From Chloroflexota bacterium (GTDB lineage: Bacteria > Chloroflexota > Anaerolineae > J036 > Brachytrichaceae), in assembly GCA_030550095.1 (NCBI GenBank), contig JAUQQA010000019.1, positions 1 through 43,703 of the forward strand: a stretch of 43,703 bases of DNA. The letters run 5' to 3'. Below are positions 8,379 to 17,058 of the stretch, in pieces. Position 1 is the first letter of the stretch; each line of letters starts with the position of its first letter. A program made the translations under genes and the position numbers. Below the pieces are notes generated by a model. It made no database searches. It saw only the letters and a program-made list of their open reading frames with translations, and was not told the DNA's origin.

Positions 8379-10372
8379 GCGTTTTGCTCCTCTTGGACGA
8401 CAAACTCGATCACGTCACCGATTTGATATTCGCCAAAGCCTTCGAGCGCGATGCCGCACTCAAAGCCTTGGCGCACTTCTTTCACATCTTCCGTCAAGCG
8501 CTTCATGGAGGCGACAGGACCAGTGTGCACCACTTGCCCTTTGCGCACCACGCGCGCCGTTGCGTTGCGCGTCGCTACGCCGCTGGTGACGCGCACGCCG
8601 GCGACGATGCCCACCTTGGCGATCTTGAACGTCTGGCGCACTTCTGCCGTGCCCACCACGCGCTCAACCGCCTTCGGCGCGAGCAGCCCCTTCATCGCCT
8701 TTTCCACGTCTTCGAGCAGCTTGTAAATCACGTCGTATAGCCGCACGTCCACGTGGTCGTTCTCCGCCTTACGCCGCGCCACGGGGTCAATATCCACCTC
8801 GAAACCGAGAATCACCGCCTTGGAGGCAATGGCAAGGTCCACGTCGCTCTCGCTCACGTCGCCAGTGCCCTGCATGATGACCTCGAGCTTCACGGGGTTC
8901 TCGCCACCTGTGTTGACCGTCTCGTTGAGCTTGTTGAGTTGTTCGACGAGCGGCTGGAGCGAGCCTTGGGTGGCGGCTTTGACGATGAGCAGCAGCTTCT
9001 TCGTCTGGTTGGCTTTCGCCATGGCGAAGAACTGCTCCAGGCTGATGGTGCGGCGCGTCTGGGCGGCTTGCTGGCGGCGCTCCAGGTTTTGAGCAGCACG
9101 CGCACGCGCTTCGCGCTCATCTTCGACGACTTCAAAAATGTCGCCTGGCTCCGCAACATCGCTCAAGCCGATGATGCTGACGGGCGTGGAGGGCGGCGCC
9201 TCCTTGAGGCGTTGGCCGCGATGATCGAACATTGCGCGCACGCGCCCGCTCACCACGCCAGCGACAAACGCATCGCCCACGCGCAGCGTGCCGTTTTGGA
9301 TCAACACAGTCGCGGTTGCGCCCTCGCGCTTGCTGAGCTGGCTTTCGAGGATCGTGCCGACAGCAGGGCGGTTGGGGTTTGCCTTGATTGTGTCCACGGA
9401 CTCGGCGACGAGCAAGATGCCCTCAAGCAAGTCCTCGATGCCAATGCGCTGCTTAGCAGAGACAGGGATGAACAGCGTGTTGCCGCCCCACTCGTCGGGG
9501 ATCAGCCCTAGCTCGGCGAGCTCTTTCTTCACGCGCTCAGGGTTAGCGTTCGGCTTGTCAATCTTGTTGATGGCGACGATGATGGGCACCTGCGCGGCGC
9601 GTGCGTGGGCGAGCGCTTCTTTCGTTTGGGGCATCACGCCGTCGTCGGCTGCGACGACGAGCACAGCGATGTCAGTCACTTGTGCGCCGCGCGCGCGCAT
9701 CGCGGTGAACGCTTCATGTCCTGGCGTGTCAATGAAGGTGATTTTGCGTCCGTTGTGCTCCACCATATAAGCGCCGATGTGCTGCGTGATGCCGCCGGCT
9801 TCTTGCTCTGCGACGTTGGTCTTGCGAATGGCATCGAGGAGCGAAGTCTTGCCATGGTCCACGTGTCCCATCACAGTCACCACAGGCGGTCGCGGGACGA
9901 GTTTCTCCGCTTGCTCTTGGGCGAGCAGGCGTTGGCGCAGCGTGGGCGCAGCGTGGGCGCTGGCGGGCGCGCCTGCTTCGGCGGCAGGAGCAGCGCCTTC
10001 AGCAGTGGGCGCAGGCTCGAGCACAGGCGCGATGGGGCGCGCGTCCCAGCCGAAGGCGCTGGCGACGATCGCGGCGGTGTCGAAGTCGAGCTGCTGGTTA
10101 ATCGTCGCCATCACGCCGTTCTGCATTAGCTCGCGGATCACGTCAATAGGGCTGACGTTGATGCGTGCAGCAAGCTCACGCAGAGGGATGGACTCAGGTA
10201 ACTCAACGATCTTCGGTCCTGTGGGCTGCGCTTCGAGGGTAGGCGCTGCACCGCGCTGAGGTGTGGGTGTGCGTGCACCTCCCTCGCGGCGAGCAGGAGT
10301 GTTGCGCACAGGTGTATTGTCGCGCCGCTGCGGCGCGGGAGCTTTCGTAGGTTGCTTTGGGTTGCTAGGCAT
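8375..10372 (-). CDS. infB: Translation initiation factor IF-2
   Basis: 665 residues from the ATG at 10372. A GTG nine bases upstream (10381) is also in frame, but AAGGA sits only 2 bp before it and 11 bp before the ATG, so the ATG is preferred. A short Pro/Ala-rich N-terminus is followed by the IF2-N module ([16 protein letters not shown]). The GTPase domain has G1 GHVDHGKTS, switch [26 protein letters not shown] and NKID. Beta-barrel and C-terminal domains ending [13 protein letters not shown] follow. It is shorter than the E. coli protein (890), mainly in the N-terminal extension. It has its own putative promoter downstream of a terminator. Confidence 0.98.
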   Translation of the reverse strand: MPSNPKQPTKAPAPQRRDNTPVRNTPARREGGARTPTPQRGAAPTLEAQPTGPKIVELPESIPLRELAARINVSPIDVIRELMQNGVMATINQQLDFDTAAIVASAFGWDARPIAPVLEPAPTAEGAAPAAEAGAPASAHAAPTLRQRLLAQEQAEKLVPRPPVVTVMGHVDHGKTSLLDAIRKTNVAEQEAGGITQHIGAYMVEHNGRKITFIDTPGHEAFTAMRARGAQVTDIAVLVVAADDGVMPQTKEALAHARAAQVPIIVAINKIDKPNANPERVKKELAELGLIPDEWGGNTLFIPVSAKQRIGIEDLLEGILLVAESVDTIKANPNRPAVGTILESQLSKREGATATVLIQNGTLRVGDAFVAGVVSGRVRAMFDHRGQRLKEAPPSTPVSIIGLSDVAEPGDIFEVVEDEREARARAAQNLERRQQAAQTRRTISLEQFFAMAKANQTKKLLLIVKAATQGSLQPLVEQLNKLNETVNTGGENPVKLEVIMQGTGDVSESDVDLAIASKAVILGFEVDIDPVARRKAENDHVDVRLYDVIYKLLEDVEKAMKGLLAPKAVERVVGTAEVRQTFKIAKVGIVAGVRVTSGVATRNATARVVRKGQVVHTGPVASMKRLTEDVKEVRQGFECGIALEGFGEYQIGDVIEFVVQEEQNA

Positions 10373-10482
10373 GCGGATCACCGTCCTTGGTTATAGGTTT
10401 TCAGGCTGGCTAAGGGCATAAAGGGTTGCTCAATGAACCAACTACAGCTTTGTTGTTCAAGCCTGCTCGATGGAACAAGCGA

Positions 10483-10511
10483 ATCATATTTGACACGAAC
10501 TTCATGACCAA
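10483..10511 (-). promoter_or_regulatory. Putative infB promoter
   Basis: On the minus strand, TTGGTC (10511-10506) and TATGAT (10488-10483) lie exactly 17 bp apart. The site is immediately downstream of the hairpin/T-run that would end the nusA-rnpM transcript. It would give infB about 105 nt of leader. The -35 matches consensus at only 3 of 6 positions. Confidence 0.45.
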
Positions 10512-10539
10512 AAAGAACGCAGGCTCGTGAGGCCTGCGT
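10510..10539 (-). terminator. Intrinsic terminator between rnpM and infB
   Basis: ACGCAGGC / GCCTGCGT (10517-10524 with 10532-10539) form an 8-bp GC-rich stem with a 7-nt loop. On the minus strand this is followed by TCTTTTT (T run 10514-10510). Read in the direction of the operon this is a textbook intrinsic terminator, or a partial attenuator, inside an otherwise continuous gene cluster. Confidence 0.75.
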
Positions 10540-10592
10540 CCGAACGTTCTCAATTCGCTTCGCACGCGCTGCGCTTGTGGCGCAGCACCCCG

Positions 10593-10907
10593 TCAATCGA
10601 ATTGACTGAAGAACGCTAGGATGGCCTCGGCGTCCTCCTTTGAGAGCGGCTGTCCGAACACGGCTTCCAGCCGCTTTTGGCGAATCGCCAGCTCAGCAGC
10701 AGCGCGGCTCTTGCACAAGTAGGCACCACGGCTGCCACCTCGCTTCCCAGTTGGGTCCACCACGATATGCCCGTCCTCAGTGCGCACAAGGCGCACGAGG
10801 TCGCGCTTCGGGTGAACCGTGCGCGTGGCAATGCACATGCGCATGGGCACGTGCTTGCCCTTTCGAGGTCGCTCGGCTTGCTCGCTCATGGCTCCAGCGC
10901 GTCGCAA
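10593..10907 (-). CDS. rnpM: YlxR family RNA-binding protein (RnpM)
   Basis: 104 residues from a TTG start. GAGGTGA ends 7 bp before this TTG and embeds the nusA stop, which decides the start over the ATG 18 bp further in (10889). YlxR/RnpM proteins bind RNA and, in Bacillus, modulate RNase P. The family core is present: MRMCIATRT, RDLVRLVR, the GKRGGSRGAYLC loop near residue 55-70 and a C-terminal helix. The order nusA-ylxR-infB is conserved across bacteria. The start is 7 bp from the nusA stop, so coupling is likely. Confidence 0.93.
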   Translation of the reverse strand: MRRAGAMSEQAERPRKGKHVPMRMCIATRTVHPKRDLVRLVRTEDGHIVVDPTGKRGGSRGAYLCKSRAAAELAIRQKRLEAVFGQPLSKEDAEAILAFFSQFD

Positions 10908-10914
10908 AGACGAG

Positions 10915-12582
10915 TCACCTCATTTCGTCGTGTTTTTGCGAGGGATCAACGGTGATCGCCTCGTTCATGGCCTCGATGAAAAGCTGTTGAGCTTGCTCGG
11001 TTGTTTCCTCAGAACGGGCGGCTGCTGCGCTTTCGGGTGCACGCGACTCAGCGAGCGACCATTGTCCCGTCACCTTCCCCAGCGCTTGTTTGATCTCGCT
11101 CAGCGCTTTGGGCCCGATGCCCTCAATGGCGAGCAATCCTTCGTCGCCGCGCGCGCTGCGCTCCAGAAGCTGCCCAACGGAGACGATGCCCGCTGTGTTC
11201 AGGTGGTGTAACACACGCGGCGAAAGCCCAAGCTCAGCAACAGCCATGGCATACGCTGCTTGTGGCACGACCACGCGCGCCCTCTCGGTTTGAGCGGCAG
11301 ACTCTGAGTGACGGGCTGTAGCTTTGGCAGATGGAGCGCTTGCTTTCTCCCTGTCTTTCTGCTGTTGGTAAGCGAAGGCTGCATCCACCACGCGCTTCAC
11401 CAACGCAAACTCCTCTGCGGAAAGCGCCGAGGAAACAGTGCGCTGGCGCACGAGCAACTCACGCAGCGCCGGCATTTGCTGCACCACTTCCTCGCCAACC
11501 CAAGCGCGCATCGCTTCGTCTTCTTCGAGTTGATTTAGGGCGTCGGTCAGCGCCTCACTGGTGCTGCGGATGTCAATGCGCCAGCCCGTGAGTCGCGCGG
11601 CGAGGCGCGCGTTTTGCCCTTCTCGCCCAATCGCAAGCGAGAGCTGGTCGTCGGGCACGATGACGGTGGCACTTTTGGCACTGCTCGGGTGCACCGACAT
11701 CACCTTGGCAGGACCAAGCGCCTTAGCGATGTAAGTGGCTGGGTCAGCGCTCCACTCGATCACGTCGATTTTCTCGCCGTGCAGCTCATTGATCACGTTC
11801 TGGATGCGCGAGCCGCGCTGACCGATGCACGCGCCGACGGGGTCCACGTTGGGCTGCAATGCCGCGACCGCTACTTTTGCGCGCGACCCAGGCTCGCGCG
11901 CAATGGCTTTGATCTCAATGGCGCCGTTTGCCAGCTCCGGCACTTCGATCTCAAGCAAGCGGCGCAGGAAGTGTTTGCTTGCGCGCGAGAGGGTGATCTG
12001 CGGGCCGCGGTTGGTGCGCTTCACCTCCAGCACGTAGGCGCGCAGACGCTGTTGTGGCTCATACTTTTCGCCGGGGATCTGCTCCTTGCGCGGCAAAATG
12101 CCCTCCACACGCCCCAGGTCCACCGTCAAGCTGCTGCTGCTTACGCTGCGCACCAAGCCGACGACGATCTCGCCTTCTTGCTCGACGAACTGGTTATACT
12201 GGAAATCGCGCTCTGCCTCACGGAGCTTCTGCACCACGAGTTGCTTCACGTTTTGCGCAGCGATGCGCCCAAAGTCCTCGGGCGTGACGTCCACCATGAT
12301 GCAGTCGCCGAGCTGAGCATCGGGCTTGTGGGTGCGTGCCTCTTGGAGCGCGATCTCCGTGCGTGCCTCGCGCACTTCCTCGACAACCTCTTTCTCGACG
12401 AAGACCCGCACCTCGCCTGTGTCGGTGTTCACCTTCGCCGCGACGTGTTGCCCAGGGAGCACGTTGGCGTGCTTTCGATAGGCTTGCACCACAGCCGACT
12501 CCACCACCTGCGCGACGACCTCGCGCGGCAGGTTACGCTCCGTGCTGATTTGGTTGATGGCGAGCGCCAGTTCGTTCCTCAT
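10915..12582 (-). CDS. nusA: Transcription termination/antitermination factor NusA
   Basis: 555 residues. NusA binds RNA polymerase and modulates pausing, termination and antitermination. Domains in order: N-terminal RNAP-binding domain (1-125), S1 domain (about 132-198, [17 protein letters not shown]), KH1 and KH2 (about 230-345, with [14 protein letters not shown] and [19 protein letters not shown]). A linker follows, then a C-terminal helix-hairpin-helix region ([17 protein letters not shown], about 490-515). The tail is acidic/polar. The usual upstream partner rimP is missing; the gene is first in its operon, preceded by a promoter and a terminator-like hairpin. Confidence 0.97.
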   Translation of the reverse strand: MRNELALAINQISTERNLPREVVAQVVESAVVQAYRKHANVLPGQHVAAKVNTDTGEVRVFVEKEVVEEVREARTEIALQEARTHKPDAQLGDCIMVDVTPEDFGRIAAQNVKQLVVQKLREAERDFQYNQFVEQEGEIVVGLVRSVSSSSLTVDLGRVEGILPRKEQIPGEKYEPQQRLRAYVLEVKRTNRGPQITLSRASKHFLRRLLEIEVPELANGAIEIKAIAREPGSRAKVAVAALQPNVDPVGACIGQRGSRIQNVINELHGEKIDVIEWSADPATYIAKALGPAKVMSVHPSSAKSATVIVPDDQLSLAIGREGQNARLAARLTGWRIDIRSTSEALTDALNQLEEDEAMRAWVGEEVVQQMPALRELLVRQRTVSSALSAEEFALVKRVVDAAFAYQQQKDREKASAPSAKATARHSESAAQTERARVVVPQAAYAMAVAELGLSPRVLHHLNTAGIVSVGQLLERSARGDEGLLAIEGIGPKALSEIKQALGKVTGQWSLAESRAPESAAAARSEETTEQAQQLFIEAMNEAITVDPSQKHDEMR

Positions 12583-12636
12583 CGCTCGGTATTTCTGGTA
12601 ATTTTAAACTTGCCTAATCCCTACTTAAGCTTCAGG

Positions 12637-12668
12637 AAAAAGAAAGTGGGTTTTGGCAACCCACTTTC
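12637..12668 (-). terminator. Terminator-like hairpin in the nusA leader (candidate attenuator)
   Basis: GAAAGTGGGTT (12642-12652) and AACCCACTTTC (12658-12668) form an 11-bp perfect stem with a 5-nt loop. On the minus strand it is followed by TTTTT (12641-12637). It lies between the nusA promoter and the nusA ATG, so transcripts must pass it before reaching the gene. No gene ends here on the minus strand, which argues against a simple end-of-gene terminator. Confidence 0.7.
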
Positions 12669-12708
12669 CAAAGCGCGCTCACTTTTTGACGACGCCTTAG
12701 CGGCTTAA

Positions 12709-12737
12709 AGTGTAGCGCGCGCAGGTTGGAATGTCAA
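12709..12737 (-). promoter_or_regulatory. Sigma-70-type promoter of the nusA operon
   Basis: On the minus strand, a perfect TTGACA (12737-12732) and TACACT (12714-12709) are separated by exactly 17 bp. Transcription would start near 12702, giving a leader of about 120 nt that includes the terminator-like hairpin. Confidence 0.8.
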
Positions 12738-12788
12738 TACTTTTGCGCTTGCCTATCGTAGCGCCGCGCGGCAAGCATGGGTAATCCC

Positions 12789-12817
12789 TTGACGAACGCA
12801 CCAGACCCCGCTAGAAT
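12789..12817 (+). promoter_or_regulatory. Promoter of the tRNA-Gly/tRNA-Ala unit
   Basis: TTGACG (12789-12794) and TAGAAT (12812-12817) are separated by 17 bp. The predicted start is about 7 bp before the tRNA-Gly 5' end. It is back-to-back with the nusA promoter. Confidence 0.8.
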
Positions 12818-12830
12818 TACAGGCGCCAAC

Positions 12831-12903
12831 GCGGGAGTAGCTTAGTTGGTAGAGCGGTTCCTTGCCAAGGAACAGGTCGCGGGTTCAAGTCCCGTCTCCC
12901 GCT
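12831..12903 (+). tRNA. tRNA-Gly(GCC)
   Basis: 73 nt cloverleaf. Acceptor GCGGGAG pairs with CTCCCGC. The anticodon stem GTTCC/GGAAC carries loop TTGCCAA with anticodon GCC. The T arm GCGGG-TTCAAGT-CCCGT is present and the discriminator is U, typical for bacterial tRNA-Gly. CCA is not encoded. Confidence 0.96.
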
Positions 12904-12910
12904 TGTGTGA

Positions 12911-12983
12911 GGGCCTGTGGCGCAGTTGGGAGCGCGCTTCAATCGCACTGAAGAGGTCAGGGGTTCGAGTCCCCTCAGGTCCA
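12911..12983 (+). tRNA. tRNA-Ala(CGC)
   Basis: 73 nt cloverleaf seven bases after tRNA-Gly. Anticodon stem CTTCA/TGAAG with loop ATCGCAC gives anticodon CGC (GCG codons). The acceptor GGGCCTG/CAGGTCC contains the G3-U70 wobble pair that identifies tRNA-Ala. The T arm AGGGG-TTCGAGT-CCCCT is intact. Confidence 0.95.
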
Positions 12984-12991
12984 AGCAACAG

Positions 12992-13028
12992 AAAAAGCCC
13001 TAGTGCATTGCTGCACTAGGGCTTTTTT
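12992..13028. terminator. Bidirectional intrinsic terminator
   Basis: A 16-bp perfect stem (12992-13007 with 13012-13027) with loop TTGC has A5 on the left arm and T6 on the right. It can end the tRNA transcript (plus) and the atpA-atpG transcript (minus). Confidence 0.92.
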
Positions 13029-13044
13029 GGTGCATTCTGAATCT

Positions 13045-13938
13045 TCAGCGTGCTTGCTCGAGTGCTTGACGCAGCGCTTCGGCACCACCAGCGATGTCCA
13101 GGAGTTCGCTGGTGATGCTTTGCTGACGCGCCTTGTTGTAACTGAGCGTCAGGGTCACGATTAACTCGCTCGCGTTGTCGGTGGCGTTGCGCATGGCGAT
13201 GCGCTGCGCGGTGTAGAAGCTGGCGAGAGACTCGAGCAGCGCCTGATACACCTGAAGCTCGGTTAAGCGCGGCAGCAGGGTGTTGAGGATCTGGCTAGGT
13301 TCTGGCTCGAATTCGTAGGCGGGGCGCGGAGCGCTTGGGCGTTGCTCTGGCGCGAGCGTCTCCGCGAGGAGCGGCAACAGCCGCCTCACCACAGGGCGCT
13401 GTTGCGCGGGCGAGAGGAATTCGGTGTAGCACAAATACACTTCATCCACCTCGCCGTTCAGAAAGTCGTCAATGGCAGCGCGGGCTGCTGGGGAGATGTC
13501 CAGCACCGTGGGGCGCGAGGGCAGTGGAGAGAAATCTGCCACGATGCGCCCGCCCCGGCGAAAGATGAGGTCGCGCCCCTTCTTGCCGAGCGTGATGAAG
13601 CGCACGGGCACGTTCGATTCGCGCATGAACTGATACGCGGTGCGAGCGATGTTGCTGTTGAACGCGCCGCACAAGCCGCGATCGCCACTGATGAGGATCA
13701 CCTCGCGCGCTTTTACGGTGGAGCGTGTATCCAGCAGCGGGTGGCGCGTCTCGCCGCCTGAGAGCGCAGCGACGTTTGCAAGCAGCTCGCGTGCAAGGCG
13801 CGCGTAGGGGCGCGTTGCCTCCACCATTTGCTGCGCACGGCGCACACGCCCCGCTGCGACGGACTCCAGCGCTTTGGTGATCTGCCGCACGTTGCGCACG
13901 CTACGGATGCGGCGCTTAATCTCTCGGGGAGTTGCCAT
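13045..13938 (-). CDS. atpG: F-type ATP synthase gamma subunit
   Basis: 297 residues. Gamma is the central rotor shaft of F1. The N-terminal coiled-coil helix has REIKRRIRSV and QITKALESVAAGRVRRAQ. The Rossmann-like middle starts with LISGDRGLCGAFNSN. The conserved C-terminal helix has AMRNATDNASEL, LSYNKARQQSITSELLDI and GA near the end. Length is typical. It follows atpA by 20 bp and ends at the shared terminator. atpD and atpC, usually next, are absent. Confidence 0.97.
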   Translation of the reverse strand: MATPREIKRRIRSVRNVRQITKALESVAAGRVRRAQQMVEATRPYARLARELLANVAALSGGETRHPLLDTRSTVKAREVILISGDRGLCGAFNSNIARTAYQFMRESNVPVRFITLGKKGRDLIFRRGGRIVADFSPLPSRPTVLDISPAARAAIDDFLNGEVDEVYLCYTEFLSPAQQRPVVRRLLPLLAETLAPEQRPSAPRPAYEFEPEPSQILNTLLPRLTELQVYQALLESLASFYTAQRIAMRNATDNASELIVTLTLSYNKARQQSITSELLDIAGGAEALRQALEQAR

Positions 13939-13958
13939 GATGTGTGTTGCTCACTCCG

Positions 13959-15665
13959 CTAAAAGGTCTTGTTGAACGTCTCGATGGCTGTCTTTAGCTT
14001 GGCGATGGTCTCGTCGCTCAGGCGTTTCTCAGTCATGATCGCGTTCACGATGTCCGGGTAGGACATCTCCAGATACTGGAGGAACCGCTCTTCCCATTCT
14101 TGGATGCGGTTGACTGGAATCTTGTCGAGGTAGCCGTTGGTGCCTGCAAAGATGGCGGTGACCATCGCCCAGAGCGGGCGCGGCTCGTATTGCCGCTGTT
14201 TGAGCAGCTCGGTCATGCGGCGGCCGCGCTCAAGCAGGGCAAGCGTGGTCTTGTCCACGTCGCTGCCGAAGGTGGCAAACGCTTGCAACTCGCGGAATTG
14301 CGCAAGGTCGAGCTTGAGGCGCCCAGCGACCTGCTTCATGGCTCGCGTCATTGCGTCCCCACCCACGCGGCTGACGCTGATGCCGACGTTGATCGCGGGG
14401 CGGATGCCTGCGTTGAACAAGTCCGTCTCCAAGAAGAGCTGCCCGTCGGTGATCGAGATCACGTTCGTCGGGATGTACGCCGAGACGTCGCCGAGCTGCG
14501 TCTCGATGATCGGCAGTGCGGTGAGCGAGCCACCTGTGCGCGGGTTTCTCACCAGCTTGTACTTCTTGCCGGTCTCCGCCTCGAGCGCCTTCATGTCATG
14601 GCGCGCGGTCTCCTCGCCGATCGCGCCGTCGTAGATCTTGCCGTTCACGCTGTGCCCGTCACCCCACTCGTCAGAATCCTCTGCCTCGCGGATCACCCAT
14701 TGGGGCGCGAGGCGCGCAGCGCGCTCCAGCAAGCGCGAGTGGAGATAGAAGATGTCGCCAGGATAGGCTTCGCGGCCCGGCGGGCGGCGCAGCAGCAGCG
14801 AAACTTGGCGATAGGCGTAGGCGTGCTTGGTGAGGTCGTCGTACACCACAAGCGCGTCGTTGATGAACTGCCCGCCGATGGTGACGCCGTTCTCCATGAT
14901 CTCCTCGCCCATAGCGCAGCCCGCATAGGGCGCGATGTATTGCAACGTGGCTGAATCAGCCGCAGACGCGACGACCACGATGGTGTACTCCATCGCGCCG
15001 AAGCGCTCCAGCGTGCTCACCACACGCGCCACCTGCGCCAGCTTCTGACCGATGGCGACGTAGATGCACACCACGCCCTTGCCCTTCTGGTTGATGATGG
15101 TGTCAATGCAGACAGCGGTTTTGCCAGTGTTGCGGTCGCCAATGATGAGCTCGCGCTGACCGCGCCCGATGGGGATCAGGGCATCAATTGCCTTGATGCC
15201 GGTTTGCAGCGGCGTGTCCACGTTGGCGCGCTTGATCACGCCGGGCGCGATGCGCTCCAGCGGGCGGAACTTGTTGGTGTTGATCGGCCCTTTGCCGTCG
15301 AGCGGCCGCCCCAGGGGGTCCACCACGCGCCCAATCAATGCGTCGCCGACTGGCACCGAGATCACGCGCCCCGTGCTGCGCACGAGGTCGCCTTCCTCGA
15401 TCTGCGTGTAGTCGCCGAGGATGATCACGCCAACCTCATCCGGCTCGAGGTTGAACGCCAGACCGTAGGTGCCCGTTTTGGGGAACTCCACAAGCTCTTG
15501 CGACTGAACGCCGGCCAACCCTGTGACGCGCGCGATGCCGTCACCGACTTCGCGCACGGTGCCGACGTCCACAGCGGTCAGCGTGGGGGTGAAGTTTTCG
15601 ATCTGCGCCTTGAGCGCCGCCGTTAAGTCTTCGAGTTTGAAGACGGGCGAATCCGAGCGAACCAT
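13959..15665 (-). CDS. atpA: F-type ATP synthase alpha subunit with ~50-residue insertion
   Basis: 568 residues, against about 500-515 for most bacterial alpha subunits. P-loop GDRNTGKT is at about 176-183, and the arginine-finger region [10 protein letters not shown] at about 430-439. [10 protein letters not shown] and [13 protein letters not shown] are normally separated by roughly 7-17 residues; here about 57 residues intervene (about 321-377), rich in charged residues. GGAGG lies about 9 bp before the ATG. A -10-like TATACT is at 15728-15723. The gene is not preceded by atpH/atpF, so the operon is only alpha-gamma. Confidence 0.97.
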   Translation of the reverse strand: MVRSDSPVFKLEDLTAALKAQIENFTPTLTAVDVGTVREVGDGIARVTGLAGVQSQELVEFPKTGTYGLAFNLEPDEVGVIILGDYTQIEEGDLVRSTGRVISVPVGDALIGRVVDPLGRPLDGKGPINTNKFRPLERIAPGVIKRANVDTPLQTGIKAIDALIPIGRGQRELIIGDRNTGKTAVCIDTIINQKGKGVVCIYVAIGQKLAQVARVVSTLERFGAMEYTIVVVASAADSATLQYIAPYAGCAMGEEIMENGVTIGGQFINDALVVYDDLTKHAYAYRQVSLLLRRPPGREAYPGDIFYLHSRLLERAARLAPQWVIREAEDSDEWGDGHSVNGKIYDGAIGEETARHDMKALEAETGKKYKLVRNPRTGGSLTALPIIETQLGDVSAYIPTNVISITDGQLFLETDLFNAGIRPAINVGISVSRVGGDAMTRAMKQVAGRLKLDLAQFRELQAFATFGSDVDKTTLALLERGRRMTELLKQRQYEPRPLWAMVTAIFAGTNGYLDKIPVNRIQEWEERFLQYLEMSYPDIVNAIMTEKRLSDETIAKLKTAIETFNKTF

Positions 15666-15805
15666 CTACGTTGTCCTCCAAGTGCAAGCGATTTGCACAC
15701 GCGCCGGTGCTTTGCCGCGCCGAGTATAACCGAATGCGCGCCTTGTTTGGGTTTGTGCTTGCAGGGCATTAAGCGGCAATGCGCGAGTGCGGCAACGCCC
15801 TGCAC

Positions 15806-15813
15806 TATAGAAT
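15806..15813 (+). promoter_or_regulatory. -10 element (TATAGAAT) of the CPBP-like gene, leaderless type
   Basis: TATAGAAT contains two overlapping -10 registers and ends 9 bp before the ATG at 15823, with no SD between. The -35 is not recognisable. Confidence 0.45.
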
Positions 15814-15822
15814 AAGCATGCG

Positions 15823-17037
15823 ATGCCTTCCACCAGCCAACCGAAAGCGGCTGCACCCGTCCGCGCATCGCTCGGTGTGATCAGCGAGGGGGTCATGCGA
15901 GTTGCGTTGTGGTTGGGCGTGGTGCTGGTGATCGCCGAGGCGTTGAGCATGCGCGCCCCCGCAGCGCGCACATATCCGCTTGTGGTGGCCGCTGGGCTGG
16001 TCGGCATTGCGCTCTTGTTGAGCACCGCGCAGTTGGCTGAAGCCGCGCGCGCCTTTGCAGCACAGCAGCCACTGCTCACGGTGGTTCTTGTGTTAGTAGC
16101 GCTTTTTCCAGCGTTGCCCTTGCTAGCCGATCCAGCGGCTGCTCCCGAGGTGGGCGAAGTGCTGCTGAGCGGGATGTTGCTCTTTTTACCAACGGCCAGC
16201 GCTGTGCTCAACGCGCCAACCCTGCGACAAGGCGATCGCACGCTTGCGCTCGGCACGATCGCGCTGCCGACTTTGCTCGCGCTTTCACAGGACGTGCCCG
16301 CACAGCCGCCCACGCCGCTCGGGGTCGCAGCGCGTGGCGGGATGGTGCTGCTTGTAATAGCGCTAGGCTGGTTTACCTCGCAAGCGCAACGCGCACGGCT
16401 AAACCTCCTCTGGCTTAGTGCCGCTTTGGCGCTTTGGGCCGCGGTGGTGTTCGAGGTCGCGCCACTGCCCGCGCTTGACCCTGCTGTGCCGATACCATTG
16501 TTTTGGCTCGCCGCGCTGCCCGCTTTAATGCTGATTGGCGTGATCGGGCCAGCGCAAAGCCGCATCGCGATCGCGGGGGCACCCAGCGCAAAGGTGGGAT
16601 GGGTCGGCTTTGGCGTGAGCCTCGTGGTGGGGCTGGGGATACTCGATCAGCTCTTCTTGCATGTTTTGCGACCGCCGCTCGCGCACGTCGAGGATCAGTG
16701 GCCTGCGCTGGCATGGCTGCGCTTTTCAGCTAGCCCACTGCTGCAAGCCGCGCTTGTTTTCGTCTTCTTCGCGCTGCCGGAGGAGATCGCAGCGCGCGCG
16801 GCGTTGCTCAACGGGATGCAAGAAGCGCTGGGCTGGCATCCGATGCTTGCAGGCGCATTCAGCGCCTTGTTTTTCAGTATGCTGAACGCTGCATTTGCGC
16901 CCCTCTCGCCAAGCACTGCGTTGTTCATCCTCGTGCGCCAGGGAGTGGCAACGGCTGCGTTCTTGGCGACGCGTTCTGTGTTCACATCCGCAGCCGTGAG
17001 TGCGCTTGTGCTCACAGCAGCGATGTTCGTCCGTTAG
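15823..17037 (+). CDS. Multi-pass membrane protein, divergent CPBP-like (Abi/CAAX protease) family
   Basis: 404 residues with about ten hydrophobic segments. The C-terminal third has an EExxxR motif (PEEIAARAALLNGMQEALGW), the first active-site motif of CPBP-family intramembrane proteases, followed by a helix with FFSMLNAA. Active members normally have His in this second motif; Asn stands there here, so catalysis is doubtful. The N-terminal two thirds are Ala/Leu-rich membrane segments without known motifs. It stands upstream of the receptor kinase gene (21 bp gap), so the two may be cotranscribed. Confidence 0.6.
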   Translation: MPSTSQPKAAAPVRASLGVISEGVMRVALWLGVVLVIAEALSMRAPAARTYPLVVAAGLVGIALLLSTAQLAEAARAFAAQQPLLTVVLVLVALFPALPLLADPAAAPEVGEVLLSGMLLFLPTASAVLNAPTLRQGDRTLALGTIALPTLLALSQDVPAQPPTPLGVAARGGMVLLVIALGWFTSQAQRARLNLLWLSAALALWAAVVFEVAPLPALDPAVPIPLFWLAALPALMLIGVIGPAQSRIAIAGAPSAKVGWVGFGVSLVVGLGILDQLFLHVLRPPLAHVEDQWPALAWLRFSASPLLQAALVFVFFALPEEIAARAALLNGMQEALGWHPMLAGAFSALFFSMLNAAFAPLSPSTALFILVRQGVATAAFLATRSVFTSAAVSALVLTAAMFVR

Positions 17038-17058
17038 CCAGCGAAGACGGGGTGGATC

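Noticed and set aside
11614-12708. 364-codon open frame on the plus strand opposite nusA
   Set aside because: It is an exact antisense shadow of nusA in GC-rich DNA, has no family motifs, and runs into the nusA promoter and leader.
12831-12983. tRNA genes as an integration hotspot with an inserted island
   Set aside because: The tRNAs are intact and followed directly by their terminator and the atp genes; there is no repeated tRNA 3' end.
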